This document shows positions 52,969 to 63,057 of a stretch of 64,000 bases of DNA, in pieces. This stretch comes from [Mycobacterium] vasticus (GTDB lineage: Bacteria; Actinomycetota; Actinomycetes; Mycobacteriales; Mycobacteriaceae): NCBI RefSeq assembly GCF_020181595.1, contig NZ_CP084028.1:3004401-3068400 (forward strand), given 5' to 3'. Below the pieces are notes generated by a model. It did not search any database, was not told the DNA's origin, and saw only the letters and a program-made list of their open reading frames with translations. Within the stretch, counting starts at the first letter, position 1, and each line of letters opens with the position of its first letter. The position numbers and the translations under genes are program-made.

Positions 52969-53714
52969 AGCAGCGTTGCCTGCTCGGGCTGCGACGGGGC
53001 CGCCGCGATCAGCTCGGGCGAGTTGTTGCGCACACTGTTGACCAGCGTGGAGACCTGACGCAGTTCGATTCCGGTGACGTCCGGCGGGCCGGCCAGTAAT
53101 GCGGTGTCGGCCGGGGCGTCGGGGTCCAGCCAACGGTCCCAACGGTTTTCGGGCAGCAACAACGGCATCCGGTGGTGAATCGTGGCGAGCTCCCCGACCG
53201 CTTCGGTGGTGATGATGGTGACGCTGAGCAGCGGGTCGAATCGCCGGTCCGGTCGCCACACCGACCACAGCCCGGCTGCGAACAGCATCGCGCCGTCGCG
53301 GTGGAAGTAGAACGGGGTCTTGGGCGACTCGGCATTGGCGGGTCGCCACTCGTAGTAGCCGTCCATCGGCACCAGGCAGCGCCGATGCTCGGCGGCCGAG
53401 CGGTACGCCGGCGAGGTGGTGACCTTGTCGGCGCGGGCATTGATCAGCAGCGGCCCACCATTTGCGGGTGCGCCGTCCGGGCCCGGCTTGGTCCACGGCG
53501 GCACCAGCCCCCACCGCATCAGCCGGATCCGGCGGCTGGGTTCGTCATCGGAATCCTGCGGATGGGCGTGCCGACTGACCGCGGCAACGACGCTGTCGGT
53601 CGGGGCGACGTTGTAGTTCGGGCCGGTATCCGCACCGGCCGGCACCTCGTTGATCGCGTCGATCTGCTCGGCCAGCAGGACCGGATCGGTGGTTACCGCG
53701 AAACGCCCGCACAT
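52965..53714 (-). CDS. SRAP/HMCES abasic-site protein (Rv3226c ortholog)
   Basis: A 249-residue SRAP domain protein. The catalytic Cys2 follows Met1 (MCGRFAVTT), and [25 protein letters not shown] and [11 protein letters not shown] are the family blocks. SRAP proteins crosslink through Cys2 to abasic sites in single-stranded DNA and shield them. The position before aroA agrees with Rv3226c. Confidence 0.93.
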   Translation of the reverse strand: MCGRFAVTTDPVLLAEQIDAINEVPAGADTGPNYNVAPTDSVVAAVSRHAHPQDSDDEPSRRIRLMRWGLVPPWTKPGPDGAPANGGPLLINARADKVTTSPAYRSAAEHRRCLVPMDGYYEWRPANAESPKTPFYFHRDGAMLFAAGLWSVWRPDRRFDPLLSVTIITTEAVGELATIHHRMPLLLPENRWDRWLDPDAPADTALLAGPPDVTGIELRQVSTLVNSVRNNSPELIAAAPSQPEQATLL

Positions 53715-53730
53715 GCCTTCATGGTGACAG

Positions 53731-54444
53731 CTATCCGACCCGGGTGGCGGTCACCGCCCAGAACGGCATGTGGATCACGTTGTCCACCAGCAGCGGTTGC
53801 AGGATCTGATACCGCTGCTGCAGCGCACGAACGCCGTCGAGCAGGTCCTCGCGCCCCAGCGCCTCCATCACCGAGATCATCTCAGTGAACGAGTCGGGGT
53901 CGAAGCTGCCCTGATAGGCGGTGGTTCCGATGTGGTCGATCCGCCACCCCGCCTCGACGAGCAGCGGGCCGAATCGCTCGGGATCGGGGCCGTCCAACTG
54001 CCAGCCGTTGATGTTGTGCCGTCCGGCTTCGAACATGAACAACCGCGCCTGGGGTTTGGTGGCCCGGTGCAGATTGCGCGCATAGCGCAGTTGGGTGTCC
54101 TCGTCGTCCTGGAACAGGTGATAGAAGGCGCTGTCGACGACGGTGTCGAAACGGCCGTCGAATCCGGCGAGCTCGACGGCATCGGCGACCTGGAAGTTCA
54201 CCGTGACACCCGCGCGGGCGGCATTGTGTTGCGCCTGTGTGATCGCGGCCGGGAGGAGATCGATTCCGGTTGTCGAATAGCCGTGGGCCGCATAGTGAAT
54301 CGCGTGGTGGCCGGAGCCGGTTCCGGGATCAAGCACCTCTCCGCGCAGCGCGCCGTAGGCCACCAGCTGCTGTACCGCCGGCTGTGGGCGGCCGATATCC
54401 CACGGCTCGGGCGGCGGGGCCCCCGGGACGGTGTCGGTGCTCAT
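53731..54444 (-). CDS. SAM-dependent methyltransferase
   Basis: A 237-residue class I methyltransferase. Motif I is LDPGTGSGHHAIHYAAHG, then STTGIDLLPAAITQA, and VADAVELAGFDGRFDTVVDSAFYHLF. The substrate is unknown; thiopurine or small-molecule methyltransferase types are similar. The ATG at 54444 is preferred over a longer frame that runs into the divergent gene. Confidence 0.83.
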   Translation of the reverse strand: MSTDTVPGAPPPEPWDIGRPQPAVQQLVAYGALRGEVLDPGTGSGHHAIHYAAHGYSTTGIDLLPAAITQAQHNAARAGVTVNFQVADAVELAGFDGRFDTVVDSAFYHLFQDDEDTQLRYARNLHRATKPQARLFMFEAGRHNINGWQLDGPDPERFGPLLVEAGWRIDHIGTTAYQGSFDPDSFTEMISVMEALGREDLLDGVRALQQRYQILQPLLVDNVIHMPFWAVTATRVG

Positions 54445-54534
54445 CGCGTCCCACTGTGCGCGATTCCGGTTAACGAAATCCGAACACCCGGTGTACGCCC
54501 GGCGACGGCCCGCGCGCGATGGCAAGATCGCGCT

Positions 54535-55578
54535 GTGCGCCTCTCAGTCCTCGACCTCGCACCGGTACGCACCGACCAGTCCAGCGCGGACGCGCTGGCC
54601 GCGTCGATGCGCCTGGCGGCCCTGGCCGACGGCCTGGGCTACACCCGGTACTGGGTCGCCGAACATCACAACGTGGCGTCGGTGGCCGCGACCAGCCCGG
54701 CCGTTCTGATCGCGATGATCGGCGCGGCCACCTCGCGGCTGCGGATCGGCTCCGGCGGGGTGATGCTGCCCAACCACGCACCCCTGGCGGTGGCCGAGCA
54801 GTTCGCGCTGCTGGAGGCGGCCTACCCGGGCCGCGTCGATCTGGGCATCGGCCGGGCCGCCGGAGCCGACCCGGTGACGTCGATGGTGCTGCGCGGACCG
54901 GCCGGTCGCGGCGATCGTGATATCGATGCGTTCCCCGACCATCTCGACGACGTGATCGGCCTGCTGGGCCCCGCCGGGGTGTCGGTTGAACTGCCCGACC
55001 GCCAGTACGTCCTGCGCTCGACGCCGCGGGCGCTGACGACGCCGCGGGTGTTCGTGTTGGGCTCTTCGTTGTACTCGGCGCAAGTGGCCGCGGCCAAGGG
55101 TTTGCCGTACGTGTTCGGCCACCATCTGTTCGGTCAGCACACCGCCGAGGCACTCGCGCTCTACCGGTCGCAGTTCGTGCCGAGTGAGACGGCACACGAA
55201 CCGGTGTGCATTGTGACCGTCAACACGGTTGTTGCCGAAACCCATTCGGAAGCACTGACTTTGGCCCTCCCCCACCTGCAACTGCAAGCCCAGGCCGTCG
55301 ACGGCGCTCCGGCGGGCAGGCTGGATCTGGCCGACGACGCCGGGCACACCTCGCTGACCGCGCAGCAAACCCAGATCGCCCAGGGTGAACTGGAACGCGC
55401 CGTGGTGGGCACCCCGGCCGAGGCGATGGCGCAGCTGCGAGAGCTGGCGGCCCGTTTCGAGGTCGACGAGGTGATGCTCAACCCCGTCGCCTCGACCTGG
55501 CGGGGCAACGATCCGGCAACCGCTCCGGAGCGTGAATCCACGCTCCGGCTGCTGGCCGAGATGATGAACGAAAAATGA
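54535..55578 (+). CDS. LLM-class flavin-dependent oxidoreductase
   Basis: A 347-residue luciferase-like monooxygenase. The N terminus RLSVLDLAPVRTDQSSADAL, YWVAEHHNVASVA, and GSGGVMLPNHAPLAVAEQFALLEAAYPGRVDLGIGR are typical. It would use FMN or F420; the substrate is unknown. The GTG at 54535 is chosen because it immediately precedes the conserved RLSVLDL block. Confidence 0.88.
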   Translation: MRLSVLDLAPVRTDQSSADALAASMRLAALADGLGYTRYWVAEHHNVASVAATSPAVLIAMIGAATSRLRIGSGGVMLPNHAPLAVAEQFALLEAAYPGRVDLGIGRAAGADPVTSMVLRGPAGRGDRDIDAFPDHLDDVIGLLGPAGVSVELPDRQYVLRSTPRALTTPRVFVLGSSLYSAQVAAAKGLPYVFGHHLFGQHTAEALALYRSQFVPSETAHEPVCIVTVNTVVAETHSEALTLALPHLQLQAQAVDGAPAGRLDLADDAGHTSLTAQQTQIAQGELERAVVGTPAEAMAQLRELAARFEVDEVMLNPVASTWRGNDPATAPERESTLRLLAEMMNEK

Positions 55579-55799
55579 ACTCCCGGTGATGAGAACTGAA
55601 CGGCCAGGGGTGGTTCGGTGAATGATCCGGATGCGGTTCCGAACGGTCGGTGAACAACTGCTGACAGTCTCCGAAAAGGCCCCTTCGCAGCTGTGTCGGC
55701 GCGTCCAGATCGCCTAACTTCGGTAGTGCGCCCCACAGCGCAACGCGACCCGCCTCCCGGTGGGAAGCCCACAACGTCGAGGACTGTACGAGGAGCGTC

Positions 55800-56099
55800 A
55801 TGTCGTTCGTAACGACACAGCCCGAAGCCCTACTGGCCGCGGTCGCCAACCTGCGAACCATCGGTTCGTCGATGGCGGCCCACAGCGCCGCCGCGGCGGC
55901 CCCCACCACCGGTGTGATCCCCGCCGCCGCCGACGAGGTCTCGGCGTTGACCGCGGCGCAGTTCGCCGCACACGCGCAGGCCTACCAGATGGTCAGCGCC
56001 CAGGCTGCGGCCGTCCACGAGATGTTCGTGAACGCGCTGAGCAACGGCGCCACCGCCTACGCCGCCACCGAGGCTGCCAACGCAGCCGCGGCCGGTTAG
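55800..56099 (+). CDS. PE-family protein (PE domain only)
   Basis: A 99-residue PE domain starting SFVTTQPEALLAAVANLR and ending YAATEAANAAAAG, with the YxxxE signal YAATE. It has the same length as the PE at 37489 and shares AAADEVSALT-AQFA-HAQ-YQ. First gene of PE-PPE-PPE, with GAGGAG-like sequence just upstream. It would pair with one or both PPE proteins for ESX-5 export. Confidence 0.93.
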   Translation: MSFVTTQPEALLAAVANLRTIGSSMAAHSAAAAAPTTGVIPAAADEVSALTAAQFAAHAQAYQMVSAQAAAVHEMFVNALSNGATAYAATEAANAAAAG

Positions 56100-56108
56100 G
56101 TCGCGATC

Positions 56109-57302
56109 ATGGACTACTTGAGTTCACCGCCGGAGATCACCTCCACCAAGCTCTACACCGGGCCCGGCTCGGAACCGATGACGGTGGCATCCTCGGCCTG
56201 GAGCAGCCTGGCCGCCGAGCTGAAATCCATTGCGGCGTCCTACCGGGCGGTCATCACCCAGCTGACCGGTGAGGAATGGCTGGGACCGGCCTCAGCGACG
56301 ATGGCGGCCTCGGTCGCGCCGTACGTGACCTGGATGGAGCTGACCGCCGAGCAGGCCGAGCAGGCCGCCGGCCAGGGCCGGGCCGCCGCGGCCGCCTACG
56401 AGACCGCGCACGCGACGATCGTGCCGCCGATGGCGGTCACGGCCAACCGCGTGCAGCTGCAGCAATTGGTGAACACCAACATCCTCGGGCAGAACACCCC
56501 GTCGATCGCGGCCACCGAAGCCGAGCACGGCGAGATGTGGGCGCAGGACACCATCGCGATGTACGGCTACCACGCCCAGTCCAGCGCGGCCACCAAGCTC
56601 AGCGACTTCACCGCGCCGCCGAACCCGACCAACCCGGGCAGTGCGGTCGCCTCGGCGGTCGGCGATGCCTCGACCACGGCGCCGCCGGCGTCCAACACGT
56701 TGCAAGGCATGCTGAGCTCGCTGTTCGGCGGATCAGCCCAGGCCACACCCGGGTATGGCGCCAGCGATATCCTCGCCGACCCGAACTACAACCTGGGCAA
56801 CCAGCTCATGACCCAGCTGGTGACCAACTCCAACCTGCAGTCGAACAACATCTGTGCGGTCTGGCGTGGTGTCAGCGGTGTGCTCGGCCTGCAGAAGTTG
56901 GGCGCCGACGCGATGAAGGCAGCAGCGCCGGCAGCCTCGGGCGCCGCGAACGCGGCCGCGGGCGCCGCGGGCGCCGCAGGTGCTGCGGCGAATCTGGGCG
57001 GCGCCGGCGCGATCGGCGGCCTCTCGGTCCCGACGAGCTGGGTCCCACCGATGGCCGCGGCCAGCACGCTCGGGCCGGTGTCGGGTGGCTCGTGGGTTCC
57101 GGTCGGTCCCGCCGCCACGGTCCCGTCGGCCGCCGGAATTCTCGGCACCGCCCCGATGGCACCCCCGGCAGGCATGCCCGGTATGGCCGGAATGCCCGGA
57201 GTTCCCGCAGCAGGCGCGGCCGGAGCCGGATTCCGCGGATTCGGTGGACCGCGGTACGGAACCGCGTTGACCGTCATGCCTCGCCGGCCCTTCGGCGGAT
57301 AG
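56109..57302 (+). CDS. PPE-family protein, SVP subgroup
   Basis: A 397-residue protein beginning [20 protein letters not shown], with PPE domain to about 180 and [12 protein letters not shown] as the SVP motif. The C terminus has repeated Met/Pro/Gly motifs ([15 protein letters not shown]) and ends [16 protein letters not shown]. It starts 9 bases after the PE gene. No SHOCT-like tail. Confidence 0.92.
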   Translation: MDYLSSPPEITSTKLYTGPGSEPMTVASSAWSSLAAELKSIAASYRAVITQLTGEEWLGPASATMAASVAPYVTWMELTAEQAEQAAGQGRAAAAAYETAHATIVPPMAVTANRVQLQQLVNTNILGQNTPSIAATEAEHGEMWAQDTIAMYGYHAQSSAATKLSDFTAPPNPTNPGSAVASAVGDASTTAPPASNTLQGMLSSLFGGSAQATPGYGASDILADPNYNLGNQLMTQLVTNSNLQSNNICAVWRGVSGVLGLQKLGADAMKAAAPAASGAANAAAGAAGAAGAAANLGGAGAIGGLSVPTSWVPPMAAASTLGPVSGGSWVPVGPAATVPSAAGILGTAPMAPPAGMPGMAGMPGVPAAGAAGAGFRGFGGPRYGTALTVMPRRPFGG

Positions 57303-57316
57303 CACCAAGAGGCCTA

Positions 57317-58528
57317 GTGATCGACTACGGGGCACTGCCACCGGAGATCAATTCCACGCGCATGTACTCGGGCGCTGGCTCCGGCCCACTGCTGGCAGCC
57401 GCTGGGGCCTGGGATGTGCTGGCCCAGGAGTTGAGCCTGACCGCGGCCGCGGTGGACATGACTATCGCGGACCTGACCAGCGGTCCGTGGCGCGGCCCGT
57501 CGGCCACGGCCATGGCGGCCGCGGCACTGCCGTACACCACGTGGTTCAAGACCACCGCCGCGCAGGCCGAGCTGGCAGCCAGCCAGGCCAAAGCGGCCGC
57601 TGCCGCTTTCGAGGCAGCGTTCGCGATGACCGTTCCGCCCCCGGTGGTGCTGGCCAACCGGATGCAGCTGATGGCACTGATCGCCACCAACTTCTTCGGC
57701 CAGAACACCCCGGCCATCGCGGCCACCGAAGCCCACTACGCGTCGATGTGGGCACAGGACGCCGTCGCCATGTATGCCTATGCCGGTGGTTCCGCGGCGG
57801 CCTCGCAGCTGTCGGAATTCACCTCGCCGCCGCAGACCACCAATCCGGCCGGACCCGCGGGACAGGCCACCGCGACCAGCCAGGCAGTCGGAAACGCCGC
57901 GGCGTCGCAGGCCGTGACCACGACGCAGTCGCTCGCCCAGGCGGGCGCCGCCACCGGAACGCCCGTGGCCCCGGGGGCCGGTACCACCGTGCCGCCGACC
58001 ACGGCCGCACTGCAGGAACTGGTCAGACAACTCACGACCGTCACCGGCTACACCAACTCGGCGATGGGCCCGTTCCGGCTCATCGACATGGTCGGGCAGG
58101 GGCTGAATGGCCAAGAAGTCTCCGGCCAGGCGGTGGCGGACGTCAGGGCCTTGTTCGCCGACATGGCGAAAGCGGCCGAGATCCCGAAAGTCGGAACCGC
58201 GGCCTATACCCCGGGTTTCGGCGGCGGGTCACCGTCGGCCGCGCTGGGCCGGGGCATCAAGATCGGCTTGTTGTCGGTGCCGCAGAGTTGGCCCGTCGCT
58301 CCCGCTTCGGCCAATCCGTCCGCGGCCACCCTGGTGTCCAGCCGGATCGCAGCCACTGCCGCCTCCGAGGCCGGCGTGATGCCGCGGGCCGGAGTCGCCG
58401 GCATGGCAGGAATGGCCGGTCTGCCCGGGGCCAGTGCGGCCGCCGGCGGTGGAGCCAACGGTATGCGGTTCGTGCCCCGCTACGGCTACCGGCACCGGAT
58501 GATGCAGCGGCCGCCCAGCGCCGGATAG
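57317..58528 (+). CDS. PPE-family protein
   Basis: A 403-residue protein with a GTG start 14 bases after the previous stop: (V)[20 protein letters not shown]. The PPE domain is followed by [16 protein letters not shown], a variant of the SVP motif, and the end has [11 protein letters not shown] and [16 protein letters not shown]. Its C terminus resembles that of the gene before it, so the pair probably arose by duplication. Confidence 0.91.
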   Translation: MIDYGALPPEINSTRMYSGAGSGPLLAAAGAWDVLAQELSLTAAAVDMTIADLTSGPWRGPSATAMAAAALPYTTWFKTTAAQAELAASQAKAAAAAFEAAFAMTVPPPVVLANRMQLMALIATNFFGQNTPAIAATEAHYASMWAQDAVAMYAYAGGSAAASQLSEFTSPPQTTNPAGPAGQATATSQAVGNAAASQAVTTTQSLAQAGAATGTPVAPGAGTTVPPTTAALQELVRQLTTVTGYTNSAMGPFRLIDMVGQGLNGQEVSGQAVADVRALFADMAKAAEIPKVGTAAYTPGFGGGSPSAALGRGIKIGLLSVPQSWPVAPASANPSAATLVSSRIAATAASEAGVMPRAGVAGMAGMAGLPGASAAAGGGANGMRFVPRYGYRHRMMQRPPSAG

Positions 58529-58544
58529 CCACCGGCGGGCCGCG

Positions 58545-59942
58545 TCAGATCACTGCGCCCAGCAGGGCCAGCGGAAGTATGCCGGCGTCGAAGGCCAGCG
58601 TGGTGCCGATGGCGTCGAAGAGATTGCCGTCGGCCAGTTCCGAGCTGAAGATCTGGTAGTCGATCTGCGGCAGGTTGAAAAGTAGTGCGGTGCCCACGTC
58701 CAGGAACGGGATTCCGGTGTGCGGCGGGAACGTGCCGAAAAGGTCCTGCTCCGTGGGGAAATACGAGAAGAACTCCGCCATCTTGGTGTCGGAGATCGCG
58801 TTGATGAAACCCTCCATCTCGGCGAACAACGCCGGCGGGGTGTCACTGGGGTGGAAGATGTCGTCGATGAATGCCGAAACGCCCCGCTGCGCAGCGTCGC
58901 TCAGCGCCTGCGGAAGTTGTTGCAGGAGAGTGGCCATGGTCGCCGAGTCCGGCATGAACCCCAGCGGGGTCGCCACGTCGGCGGGGCCCTGGCTCCAGCC
59001 GTGCTCGATGTTGCCGTAGCCCAGGTTCACCAGGATCCGCGTCACCGGCTCGAGCAGGTCGTAGATCGCCTGTCCCCCATTGCCGAAGTACAACAACGGA
59101 TACAGCAGCGGCAGCCCGCCGGCGGGGATCATGTAGTAGTTGGCCAGCGAATCACCCGCCGTCGGCAACAGCACCGCATCGGCGATCTGCTCGGGCGTCA
59201 ACCCCAGATAAGTGGTGTGCTGGAACGCGATTCCCATGATCGCGTTGAGCACCGACAAGAAGTTCAGCGGGTACTGCGGGAAGTCGGCGAAGCCGTCGTA
59301 TTCTCGGGTGTAGATCTCGGCCGGATACAGATCCGACGGCCCGGCGCCGCTGAACGTGATGCCCAGGCTTGGCAGGGTGGGATGCGCGCCGTCGGGCAGG
59401 TTGAAGCGCTCAAGCATCCCGCCGTTGGGGGCACTGACATCGCCGATCATCACGAAATGCACGTTGTCACTGGGCACTCCGGCATCAGCGAGCTGATACT
59501 GCACCAGCGTCTCGATGATGGCGCCCTGCGACCAGCCGAACACCACCGCGGGGTTATCGGCACTGAGGTCGCCATTGTTGTACGACGCCATGATCGCGTC
59601 GAAGAGGATCTGCCGGCCCTGCGCCAGCGAATCGTCGAGCTTCCCCCCGAAGGGCCCCAGGAACGGATAGAGCTGTTCGGGGGTGGTCAGCACCTGCGTG
59701 GCACCGGTGAAGCCATGCGGAGCCAGGTACAGCCGTTCGGCCGCCTCCACATAGGACGGCCCGGGCGTGGCCATGCTGCTGCCACCGATGATGAACGCCG
59801 TGCCGCCGCCGAGCGGGGACGCCGCGGTGGAGACCCACGAGACCCCATCCGACAGGGCCACCGCCGGCGCCACCGGCGCAACCCCGATCAGACCGACGAT
59901 AACGGCACCGGCAGCCGAATGTGCCCTACAGGGGAATCGCAT
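58545..59942 (-). CDS. Secreted PE-PPE-domain serine hydrolase
   Basis: A 465-residue protein with a signal peptide (RFPCRAHSAAGAVIVGLIGVAP, then VAPAVALS). The body is the PE-PPE domain (DUF-type alpha/beta hydrolase): GTAFIIGGSSMATPGPSYVEAA at its start, and nucleophile Ser in VFGWSQGAIIE. In mycobacteria this domain is usually fused behind a PE or PPE domain; here it stands alone behind a Sec-type signal. Esterase or cutinase-like activity is expected. The ATG at 59942 has GGAG upstream. Confidence 0.87.
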   Translation of the reverse strand: MRFPCRAHSAAGAVIVGLIGVAPVAPAVALSDGVSWVSTAASPLGGGTAFIIGGSSMATPGPSYVEAAERLYLAPHGFTGATQVLTTPEQLYPFLGPFGGKLDDSLAQGRQILFDAIMASYNNGDLSADNPAVVFGWSQGAIIETLVQYQLADAGVPSDNVHFVMIGDVSAPNGGMLERFNLPDGAHPTLPSLGITFSGAGPSDLYPAEIYTREYDGFADFPQYPLNFLSVLNAIMGIAFQHTTYLGLTPEQIADAVLLPTAGDSLANYYMIPAGGLPLLYPLLYFGNGGQAIYDLLEPVTRILVNLGYGNIEHGWSQGPADVATPLGFMPDSATMATLLQQLPQALSDAAQRGVSAFIDDIFHPSDTPPALFAEMEGFINAISDTKMAEFFSYFPTEQDLFGTFPPHTGIPFLDVGTALLFNLPQIDYQIFSSELADGNLFDAIGTTLAFDAGILPLALLGAVI

Positions 59943-60021
59943 GGCCTTGCGCTCCAAAACTCTCGGGAAACTTTGAATTACCCGAAATTAACATAGGCGC
60001 AGGGCCTAAGAAGTCACATAC

Positions 60022-61617
60022 TCAGGCCGGTTTGACGGGCTTGACGGCATCGACCGACGGATTGATGCCCGCCGGCATGTCGCCGAAGCGGCTCACCACC
60101 ACCGGAACCCAGACCTGGGCACCGCGCTGGCCACACTCGTCGGTCTCGACCGTGGCGAGCATCGCGCCGTGCATGACACCGGGGATGGTCGGCTCCAGCG
60201 TCAATTCCTGCATCGTGGTCTGGATGCCCGGCTGACCGCTGGCGCTCACGCACGCGGCATCGAGCTTCTGCGGCCGAGAATGCCAGGCACCGTCCCGGTA
60301 CTCCAGAGACATCTCGGAGCGCCCGTCCGGCAGTTTCACCGCTTTGTGGTGATCCTTGATGTCGAGCATGGTCGCGGTGGCGGTGCACTCGGTGTTGTCG
60401 CACGTCGACTTCACTGCCCACCAGCTGCTGACGTTGGGCGGCTGAGGGTTGGGCACGCCGTTGTACTTCTCCCCGGCCCGGTTGGCGTCCACCCGATAGG
60501 TCCCGTCGAATTCCGGAGCCTTGACCGGCGTCGCCACCACGGCGGCCGGAGGAGGAGCACTGGCGGCAGTGGCGGTTTCGGCCGGGACCCTGCCCAGTAC
60601 GTGCGGGACGATGGCGGCAACAATGCCCACCGCCACAATGCCGACCGGTATCAGAATCGCCGGCTGGGCCAACGGGGCCAGGCGGCTCGGCGGGGGCTCG
60701 GGAAACGCCTGGCGCGGAATACCGCGCACCATCGTGCTGGCCGCATCCGATGGCTCGTCGGCATCCGGGTGGCCGAGTTGCTCCGAGAGCGCCGTCACGA
60801 ATTCCGAGCAGGTCCGGAACCGTTCGGCGGGATCCTTGGCCAGCGCCGCCGCCATCACGTCGTCGAACGCCTCCAGATCCGGGCGCCGATCGCTGAGCAG
60901 AGGCGGTGGGGTGTTCAGATGATGGCTGATCACGGTTACCGGGTTCTCGTGCTGGAACGGCGGAACGCCGGTCAGCACATGGAATGCGGTGGCCGCCAGC
61001 GAGTACTGGTCGGCGCGCTCGAGGCCTTCGGAGCCCATCAGCTGCTCGGGGGCGGCGTAGGCGATGGTGCCGATCGCCAGATTGCTCGCGGTCAGCCCGG
61101 TGGGGCCGCTGAGCTGCCGCGCGATGCCGAAGTCGGCCAGCACCGCCGTCAGGTCGTCCTCGCTGCCCTCTTCGGGAAGCGGCACCAGGATGTTGCTGGG
61201 CTTGACGTCGCGGTGCACCACCCCCTGGCGGTGCGCGTAGTCGAGCGCGTCGGCGATGTTGGCCAGGATCGGGAGCGCGATCTCGGCGGGCATGCCGGCC
61301 GGGAATCGGCGGCAGATCAGCTCGCCGAGTGTCTCGCCGTCAACGAATTCCATCGCGATCCACAGCCGACCGCGGTACTCGCCGCGGTCGTAGACCCCCA
61401 CGATGTTGGGGTGCACCAGGACCGAGGCGGCCTCGGCCTCGCGCCGGAACCGCTCCTCATACTCCTCGTCGGCGCTCAGCGAACGGCGCAGCACCTTCAC
61501 CGCTTCCAGGCGAGGCAGCCGAGGGTGCTGCGCGAGGTAGACCTTTCCCATCGCGCCCGCACCGAGAAGTTTGAGGATGGTGTACTCAGCAAAAACTGAG
61601 CCCGCCGCAAGAGCCAT
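60022..61617 (-). CDS. Membrane Ser/Thr protein kinase
   Basis: A 531-residue kinase. The glycine loop is LLGAGAMGKVYLA, invariant Lys41, catalytic HRDVKPSN with Asp137, DFG at Asp162 and AIGTIAYAAPEQL. One transmembrane helix (about 320-342) follows, then an extracellular domain of about 190 residues with several Cys. PknF and PknJ are the nearest architecture; the sensor domain has no assignment here. The ATG at 61617 is chosen just before the kinase fold. Confidence 0.9.
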   Translation of the reverse strand: MALAAGSVFAEYTILKLLGAGAMGKVYLAQHPRLPRLEAVKVLRRSLSADEEYEERFRREAEAASVLVHPNIVGVYDRGEYRGRLWIAMEFVDGETLGELICRRFPAGMPAEIALPILANIADALDYAHRQGVVHRDVKPSNILVPLPEEGSEDDLTAVLADFGIARQLSGPTGLTASNLAIGTIAYAAPEQLMGSEGLERADQYSLAATAFHVLTGVPPFQHENPVTVISHHLNTPPPLLSDRRPDLEAFDDVMAAALAKDPAERFRTCSEFVTALSEQLGHPDADEPSDAASTMVRGIPRQAFPEPPPSRLAPLAQPAILIPVGIVAVGIVAAIVPHVLGRVPAETATAASAPPPAAVVATPVKAPEFDGTYRVDANRAGEKYNGVPNPQPPNVSSWWAVKSTCDNTECTATATMLDIKDHHKAVKLPDGRSEMSLEYRDGAWHSRPQKLDAACVSASGQPGIQTTMQELTLEPTIPGVMHGAMLATVETDECGQRGAQVWVPVVVSRFGDMPAGINPSVDAVKPVKPA

Positions 61618-61715
61618 GCCAGCGATGGTAAACACCCCAGGTAAACGGTTGGGTGACGCAAAGCGGCCAACCGGCAAAGAACCTAGGGGTTGCTGTGAGC
61701 ACCGGCGCTGGCAGG

Positions 61716-63017
61716 ATGAAACCCGTGACGACTTGGCCGGCGCCGACCACCACCACGCCCGTCGACGCCTCGGTCGCGGTACCGGGATCGAAGTCCCAGA
61801 CCAACCGGGCACTGGTATTGGCAGCGCTGGCGGCCGCCCGCGGCGGCGGGGTCTCGACATTGTCGGGAGCGCTGCGCAGCCGCGACACCGACCTGATGCT
61901 CGACGCGTTGCGGGCGCTGGGCCTACGGATCGAGGCATTGGCTCACCAGGTCACGGTCAGCGGTCGCCTCGACCCGGAGCCCGACACTCGATTGAACTGC
62001 GGGCTGGCCGGCACCGTGCTGCGGTTCGTTCCGCCGCTGGCCGCGCTGGGCAGCGGCGCCGTCACCTTCGACGGCGACGAGCAGGCCCGGACCCGGCCGA
62101 TGACGCCCCTGCTGGACGCGATGCGCAACCTGGGCATCGCCGTCGACGGGCAGGGCCTGCCGTTCACGATCCACGGCGCCGGCGCGGTCGCCGGCGGCAC
62201 CGTGGAGATCGATGCCTCGTCGTCATCGCAGTTCGTCTCCGGACTGCTGCTGACCGCCGCGGCGTTCGACGCCGGGCTGACCGTGGTGCACACCGGTGCA
62301 TCGCTGCCGTCGGCGCCGCACATTGCGATGACGGTGGCGATGCTGCGCCAGGCCGGAGTCGGCGTCGACGACAGCACCGCCAACCGCTGGCAGGTGCTGC
62401 CCGGGCCGGCGGCGGCCCGGCACTGGGAGATCGAACCGGACCTGTCGAACGCCACCCCGTTCCTGGCTGCGGCGGTGGTCACCGGCGGCACCGTGCGCGT
62501 GCAGGGGTGGCCGGCGGCCGGGGTGCAGCCGGGCGAGGCCATCACCGACATCTTCGGCAGGACCGGAGCCACGGTGCGCCTGACCTCCTCCGGTCTCGAG
62601 GTCGCCGGACCGTCGGCCTATCCCGGGTTCGACGTGGATCTGCGTGCGGTGGGTGAACTCGCCCCGACGGTGGCGGCGCTGGCGGCACTGGCCGAACCGG
62701 GATCGGTGTCGCAGCTGCGCGGGATCGCGCATCTGCGCGGCCACGAGACCGACCGGCTGGCGGCGCTGACCACCGAGATCAACCGGCTCGGCGGCCAGGC
62801 CGTCGAGACCCCCGACGGCCTGGTGATCACCGCGGCCCCGCTGCACGGCGGCACCTGGTACTCCTATGCCGATCACCGGATGGCCACCGCCGGGGCGATC
62901 ATCGGGCTGCGGGTCCCCGGCGTCGAGGTGGACGACATCGAGACCACCGCCAAGACCCTGCCCGCCTTCCCCCGGATGTGGGCCGAGATGCTGGCAGCTT
63001 CGGGGTCCGGCGCTTGA
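61716..63017 (+). CDS. aroA: 3-phosphoshikimate 1-carboxyvinyltransferase (EPSP synthase)
   Basis: A 433-residue enzyme of the shikimate pathway that adds enolpyruvate from PEP to shikimate-3-phosphate. The [46 protein letters not shown] and [13 protein letters not shown] blocks are conserved. The ATG at 61716 is preferred because it is close to the M. tuberculosis start (WPAPT); a GTG at 61725 is also possible. Confidence 0.96.
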   Translation: MKPVTTWPAPTTTTPVDASVAVPGSKSQTNRALVLAALAAARGGGVSTLSGALRSRDTDLMLDALRALGLRIEALAHQVTVSGRLDPEPDTRLNCGLAGTVLRFVPPLAALGSGAVTFDGDEQARTRPMTPLLDAMRNLGIAVDGQGLPFTIHGAGAVAGGTVEIDASSSSQFVSGLLLTAAAFDAGLTVVHTGASLPSAPHIAMTVAMLRQAGVGVDDSTANRWQVLPGPAAARHWEIEPDLSNATPFLAAAVVTGGTVRVQGWPAAGVQPGEAITDIFGRTGATVRLTSSGLEVAGPSAYPGFDVDLRAVGELAPTVAALAALAEPGSVSQLRGIAHLRGHETDRLAALTTEINRLGGQAVETPDGLVITAAPLHGGTWYSYADHRMATAGAIIGLRVPGVEVDDIETTAKTLPAFPRMWAEMLAASGSGA

Positions 63018-63033
63018 AAGCCGGCGGTTAACG

Positions 63034-63057
63034 AGGCTCGACGGAGGAGAGGCGAAG
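63034..63057 (+). repeat. 24-bp repeat, copy 2, ending at the rsgA start codon
   Basis: Identical to 50193-50216. It contains the GGAGGAG Shine-Dalgarno sequence of rsgA and ends one base before its TTG start, so this copy is probably the functional one. Confidence 0.8.
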
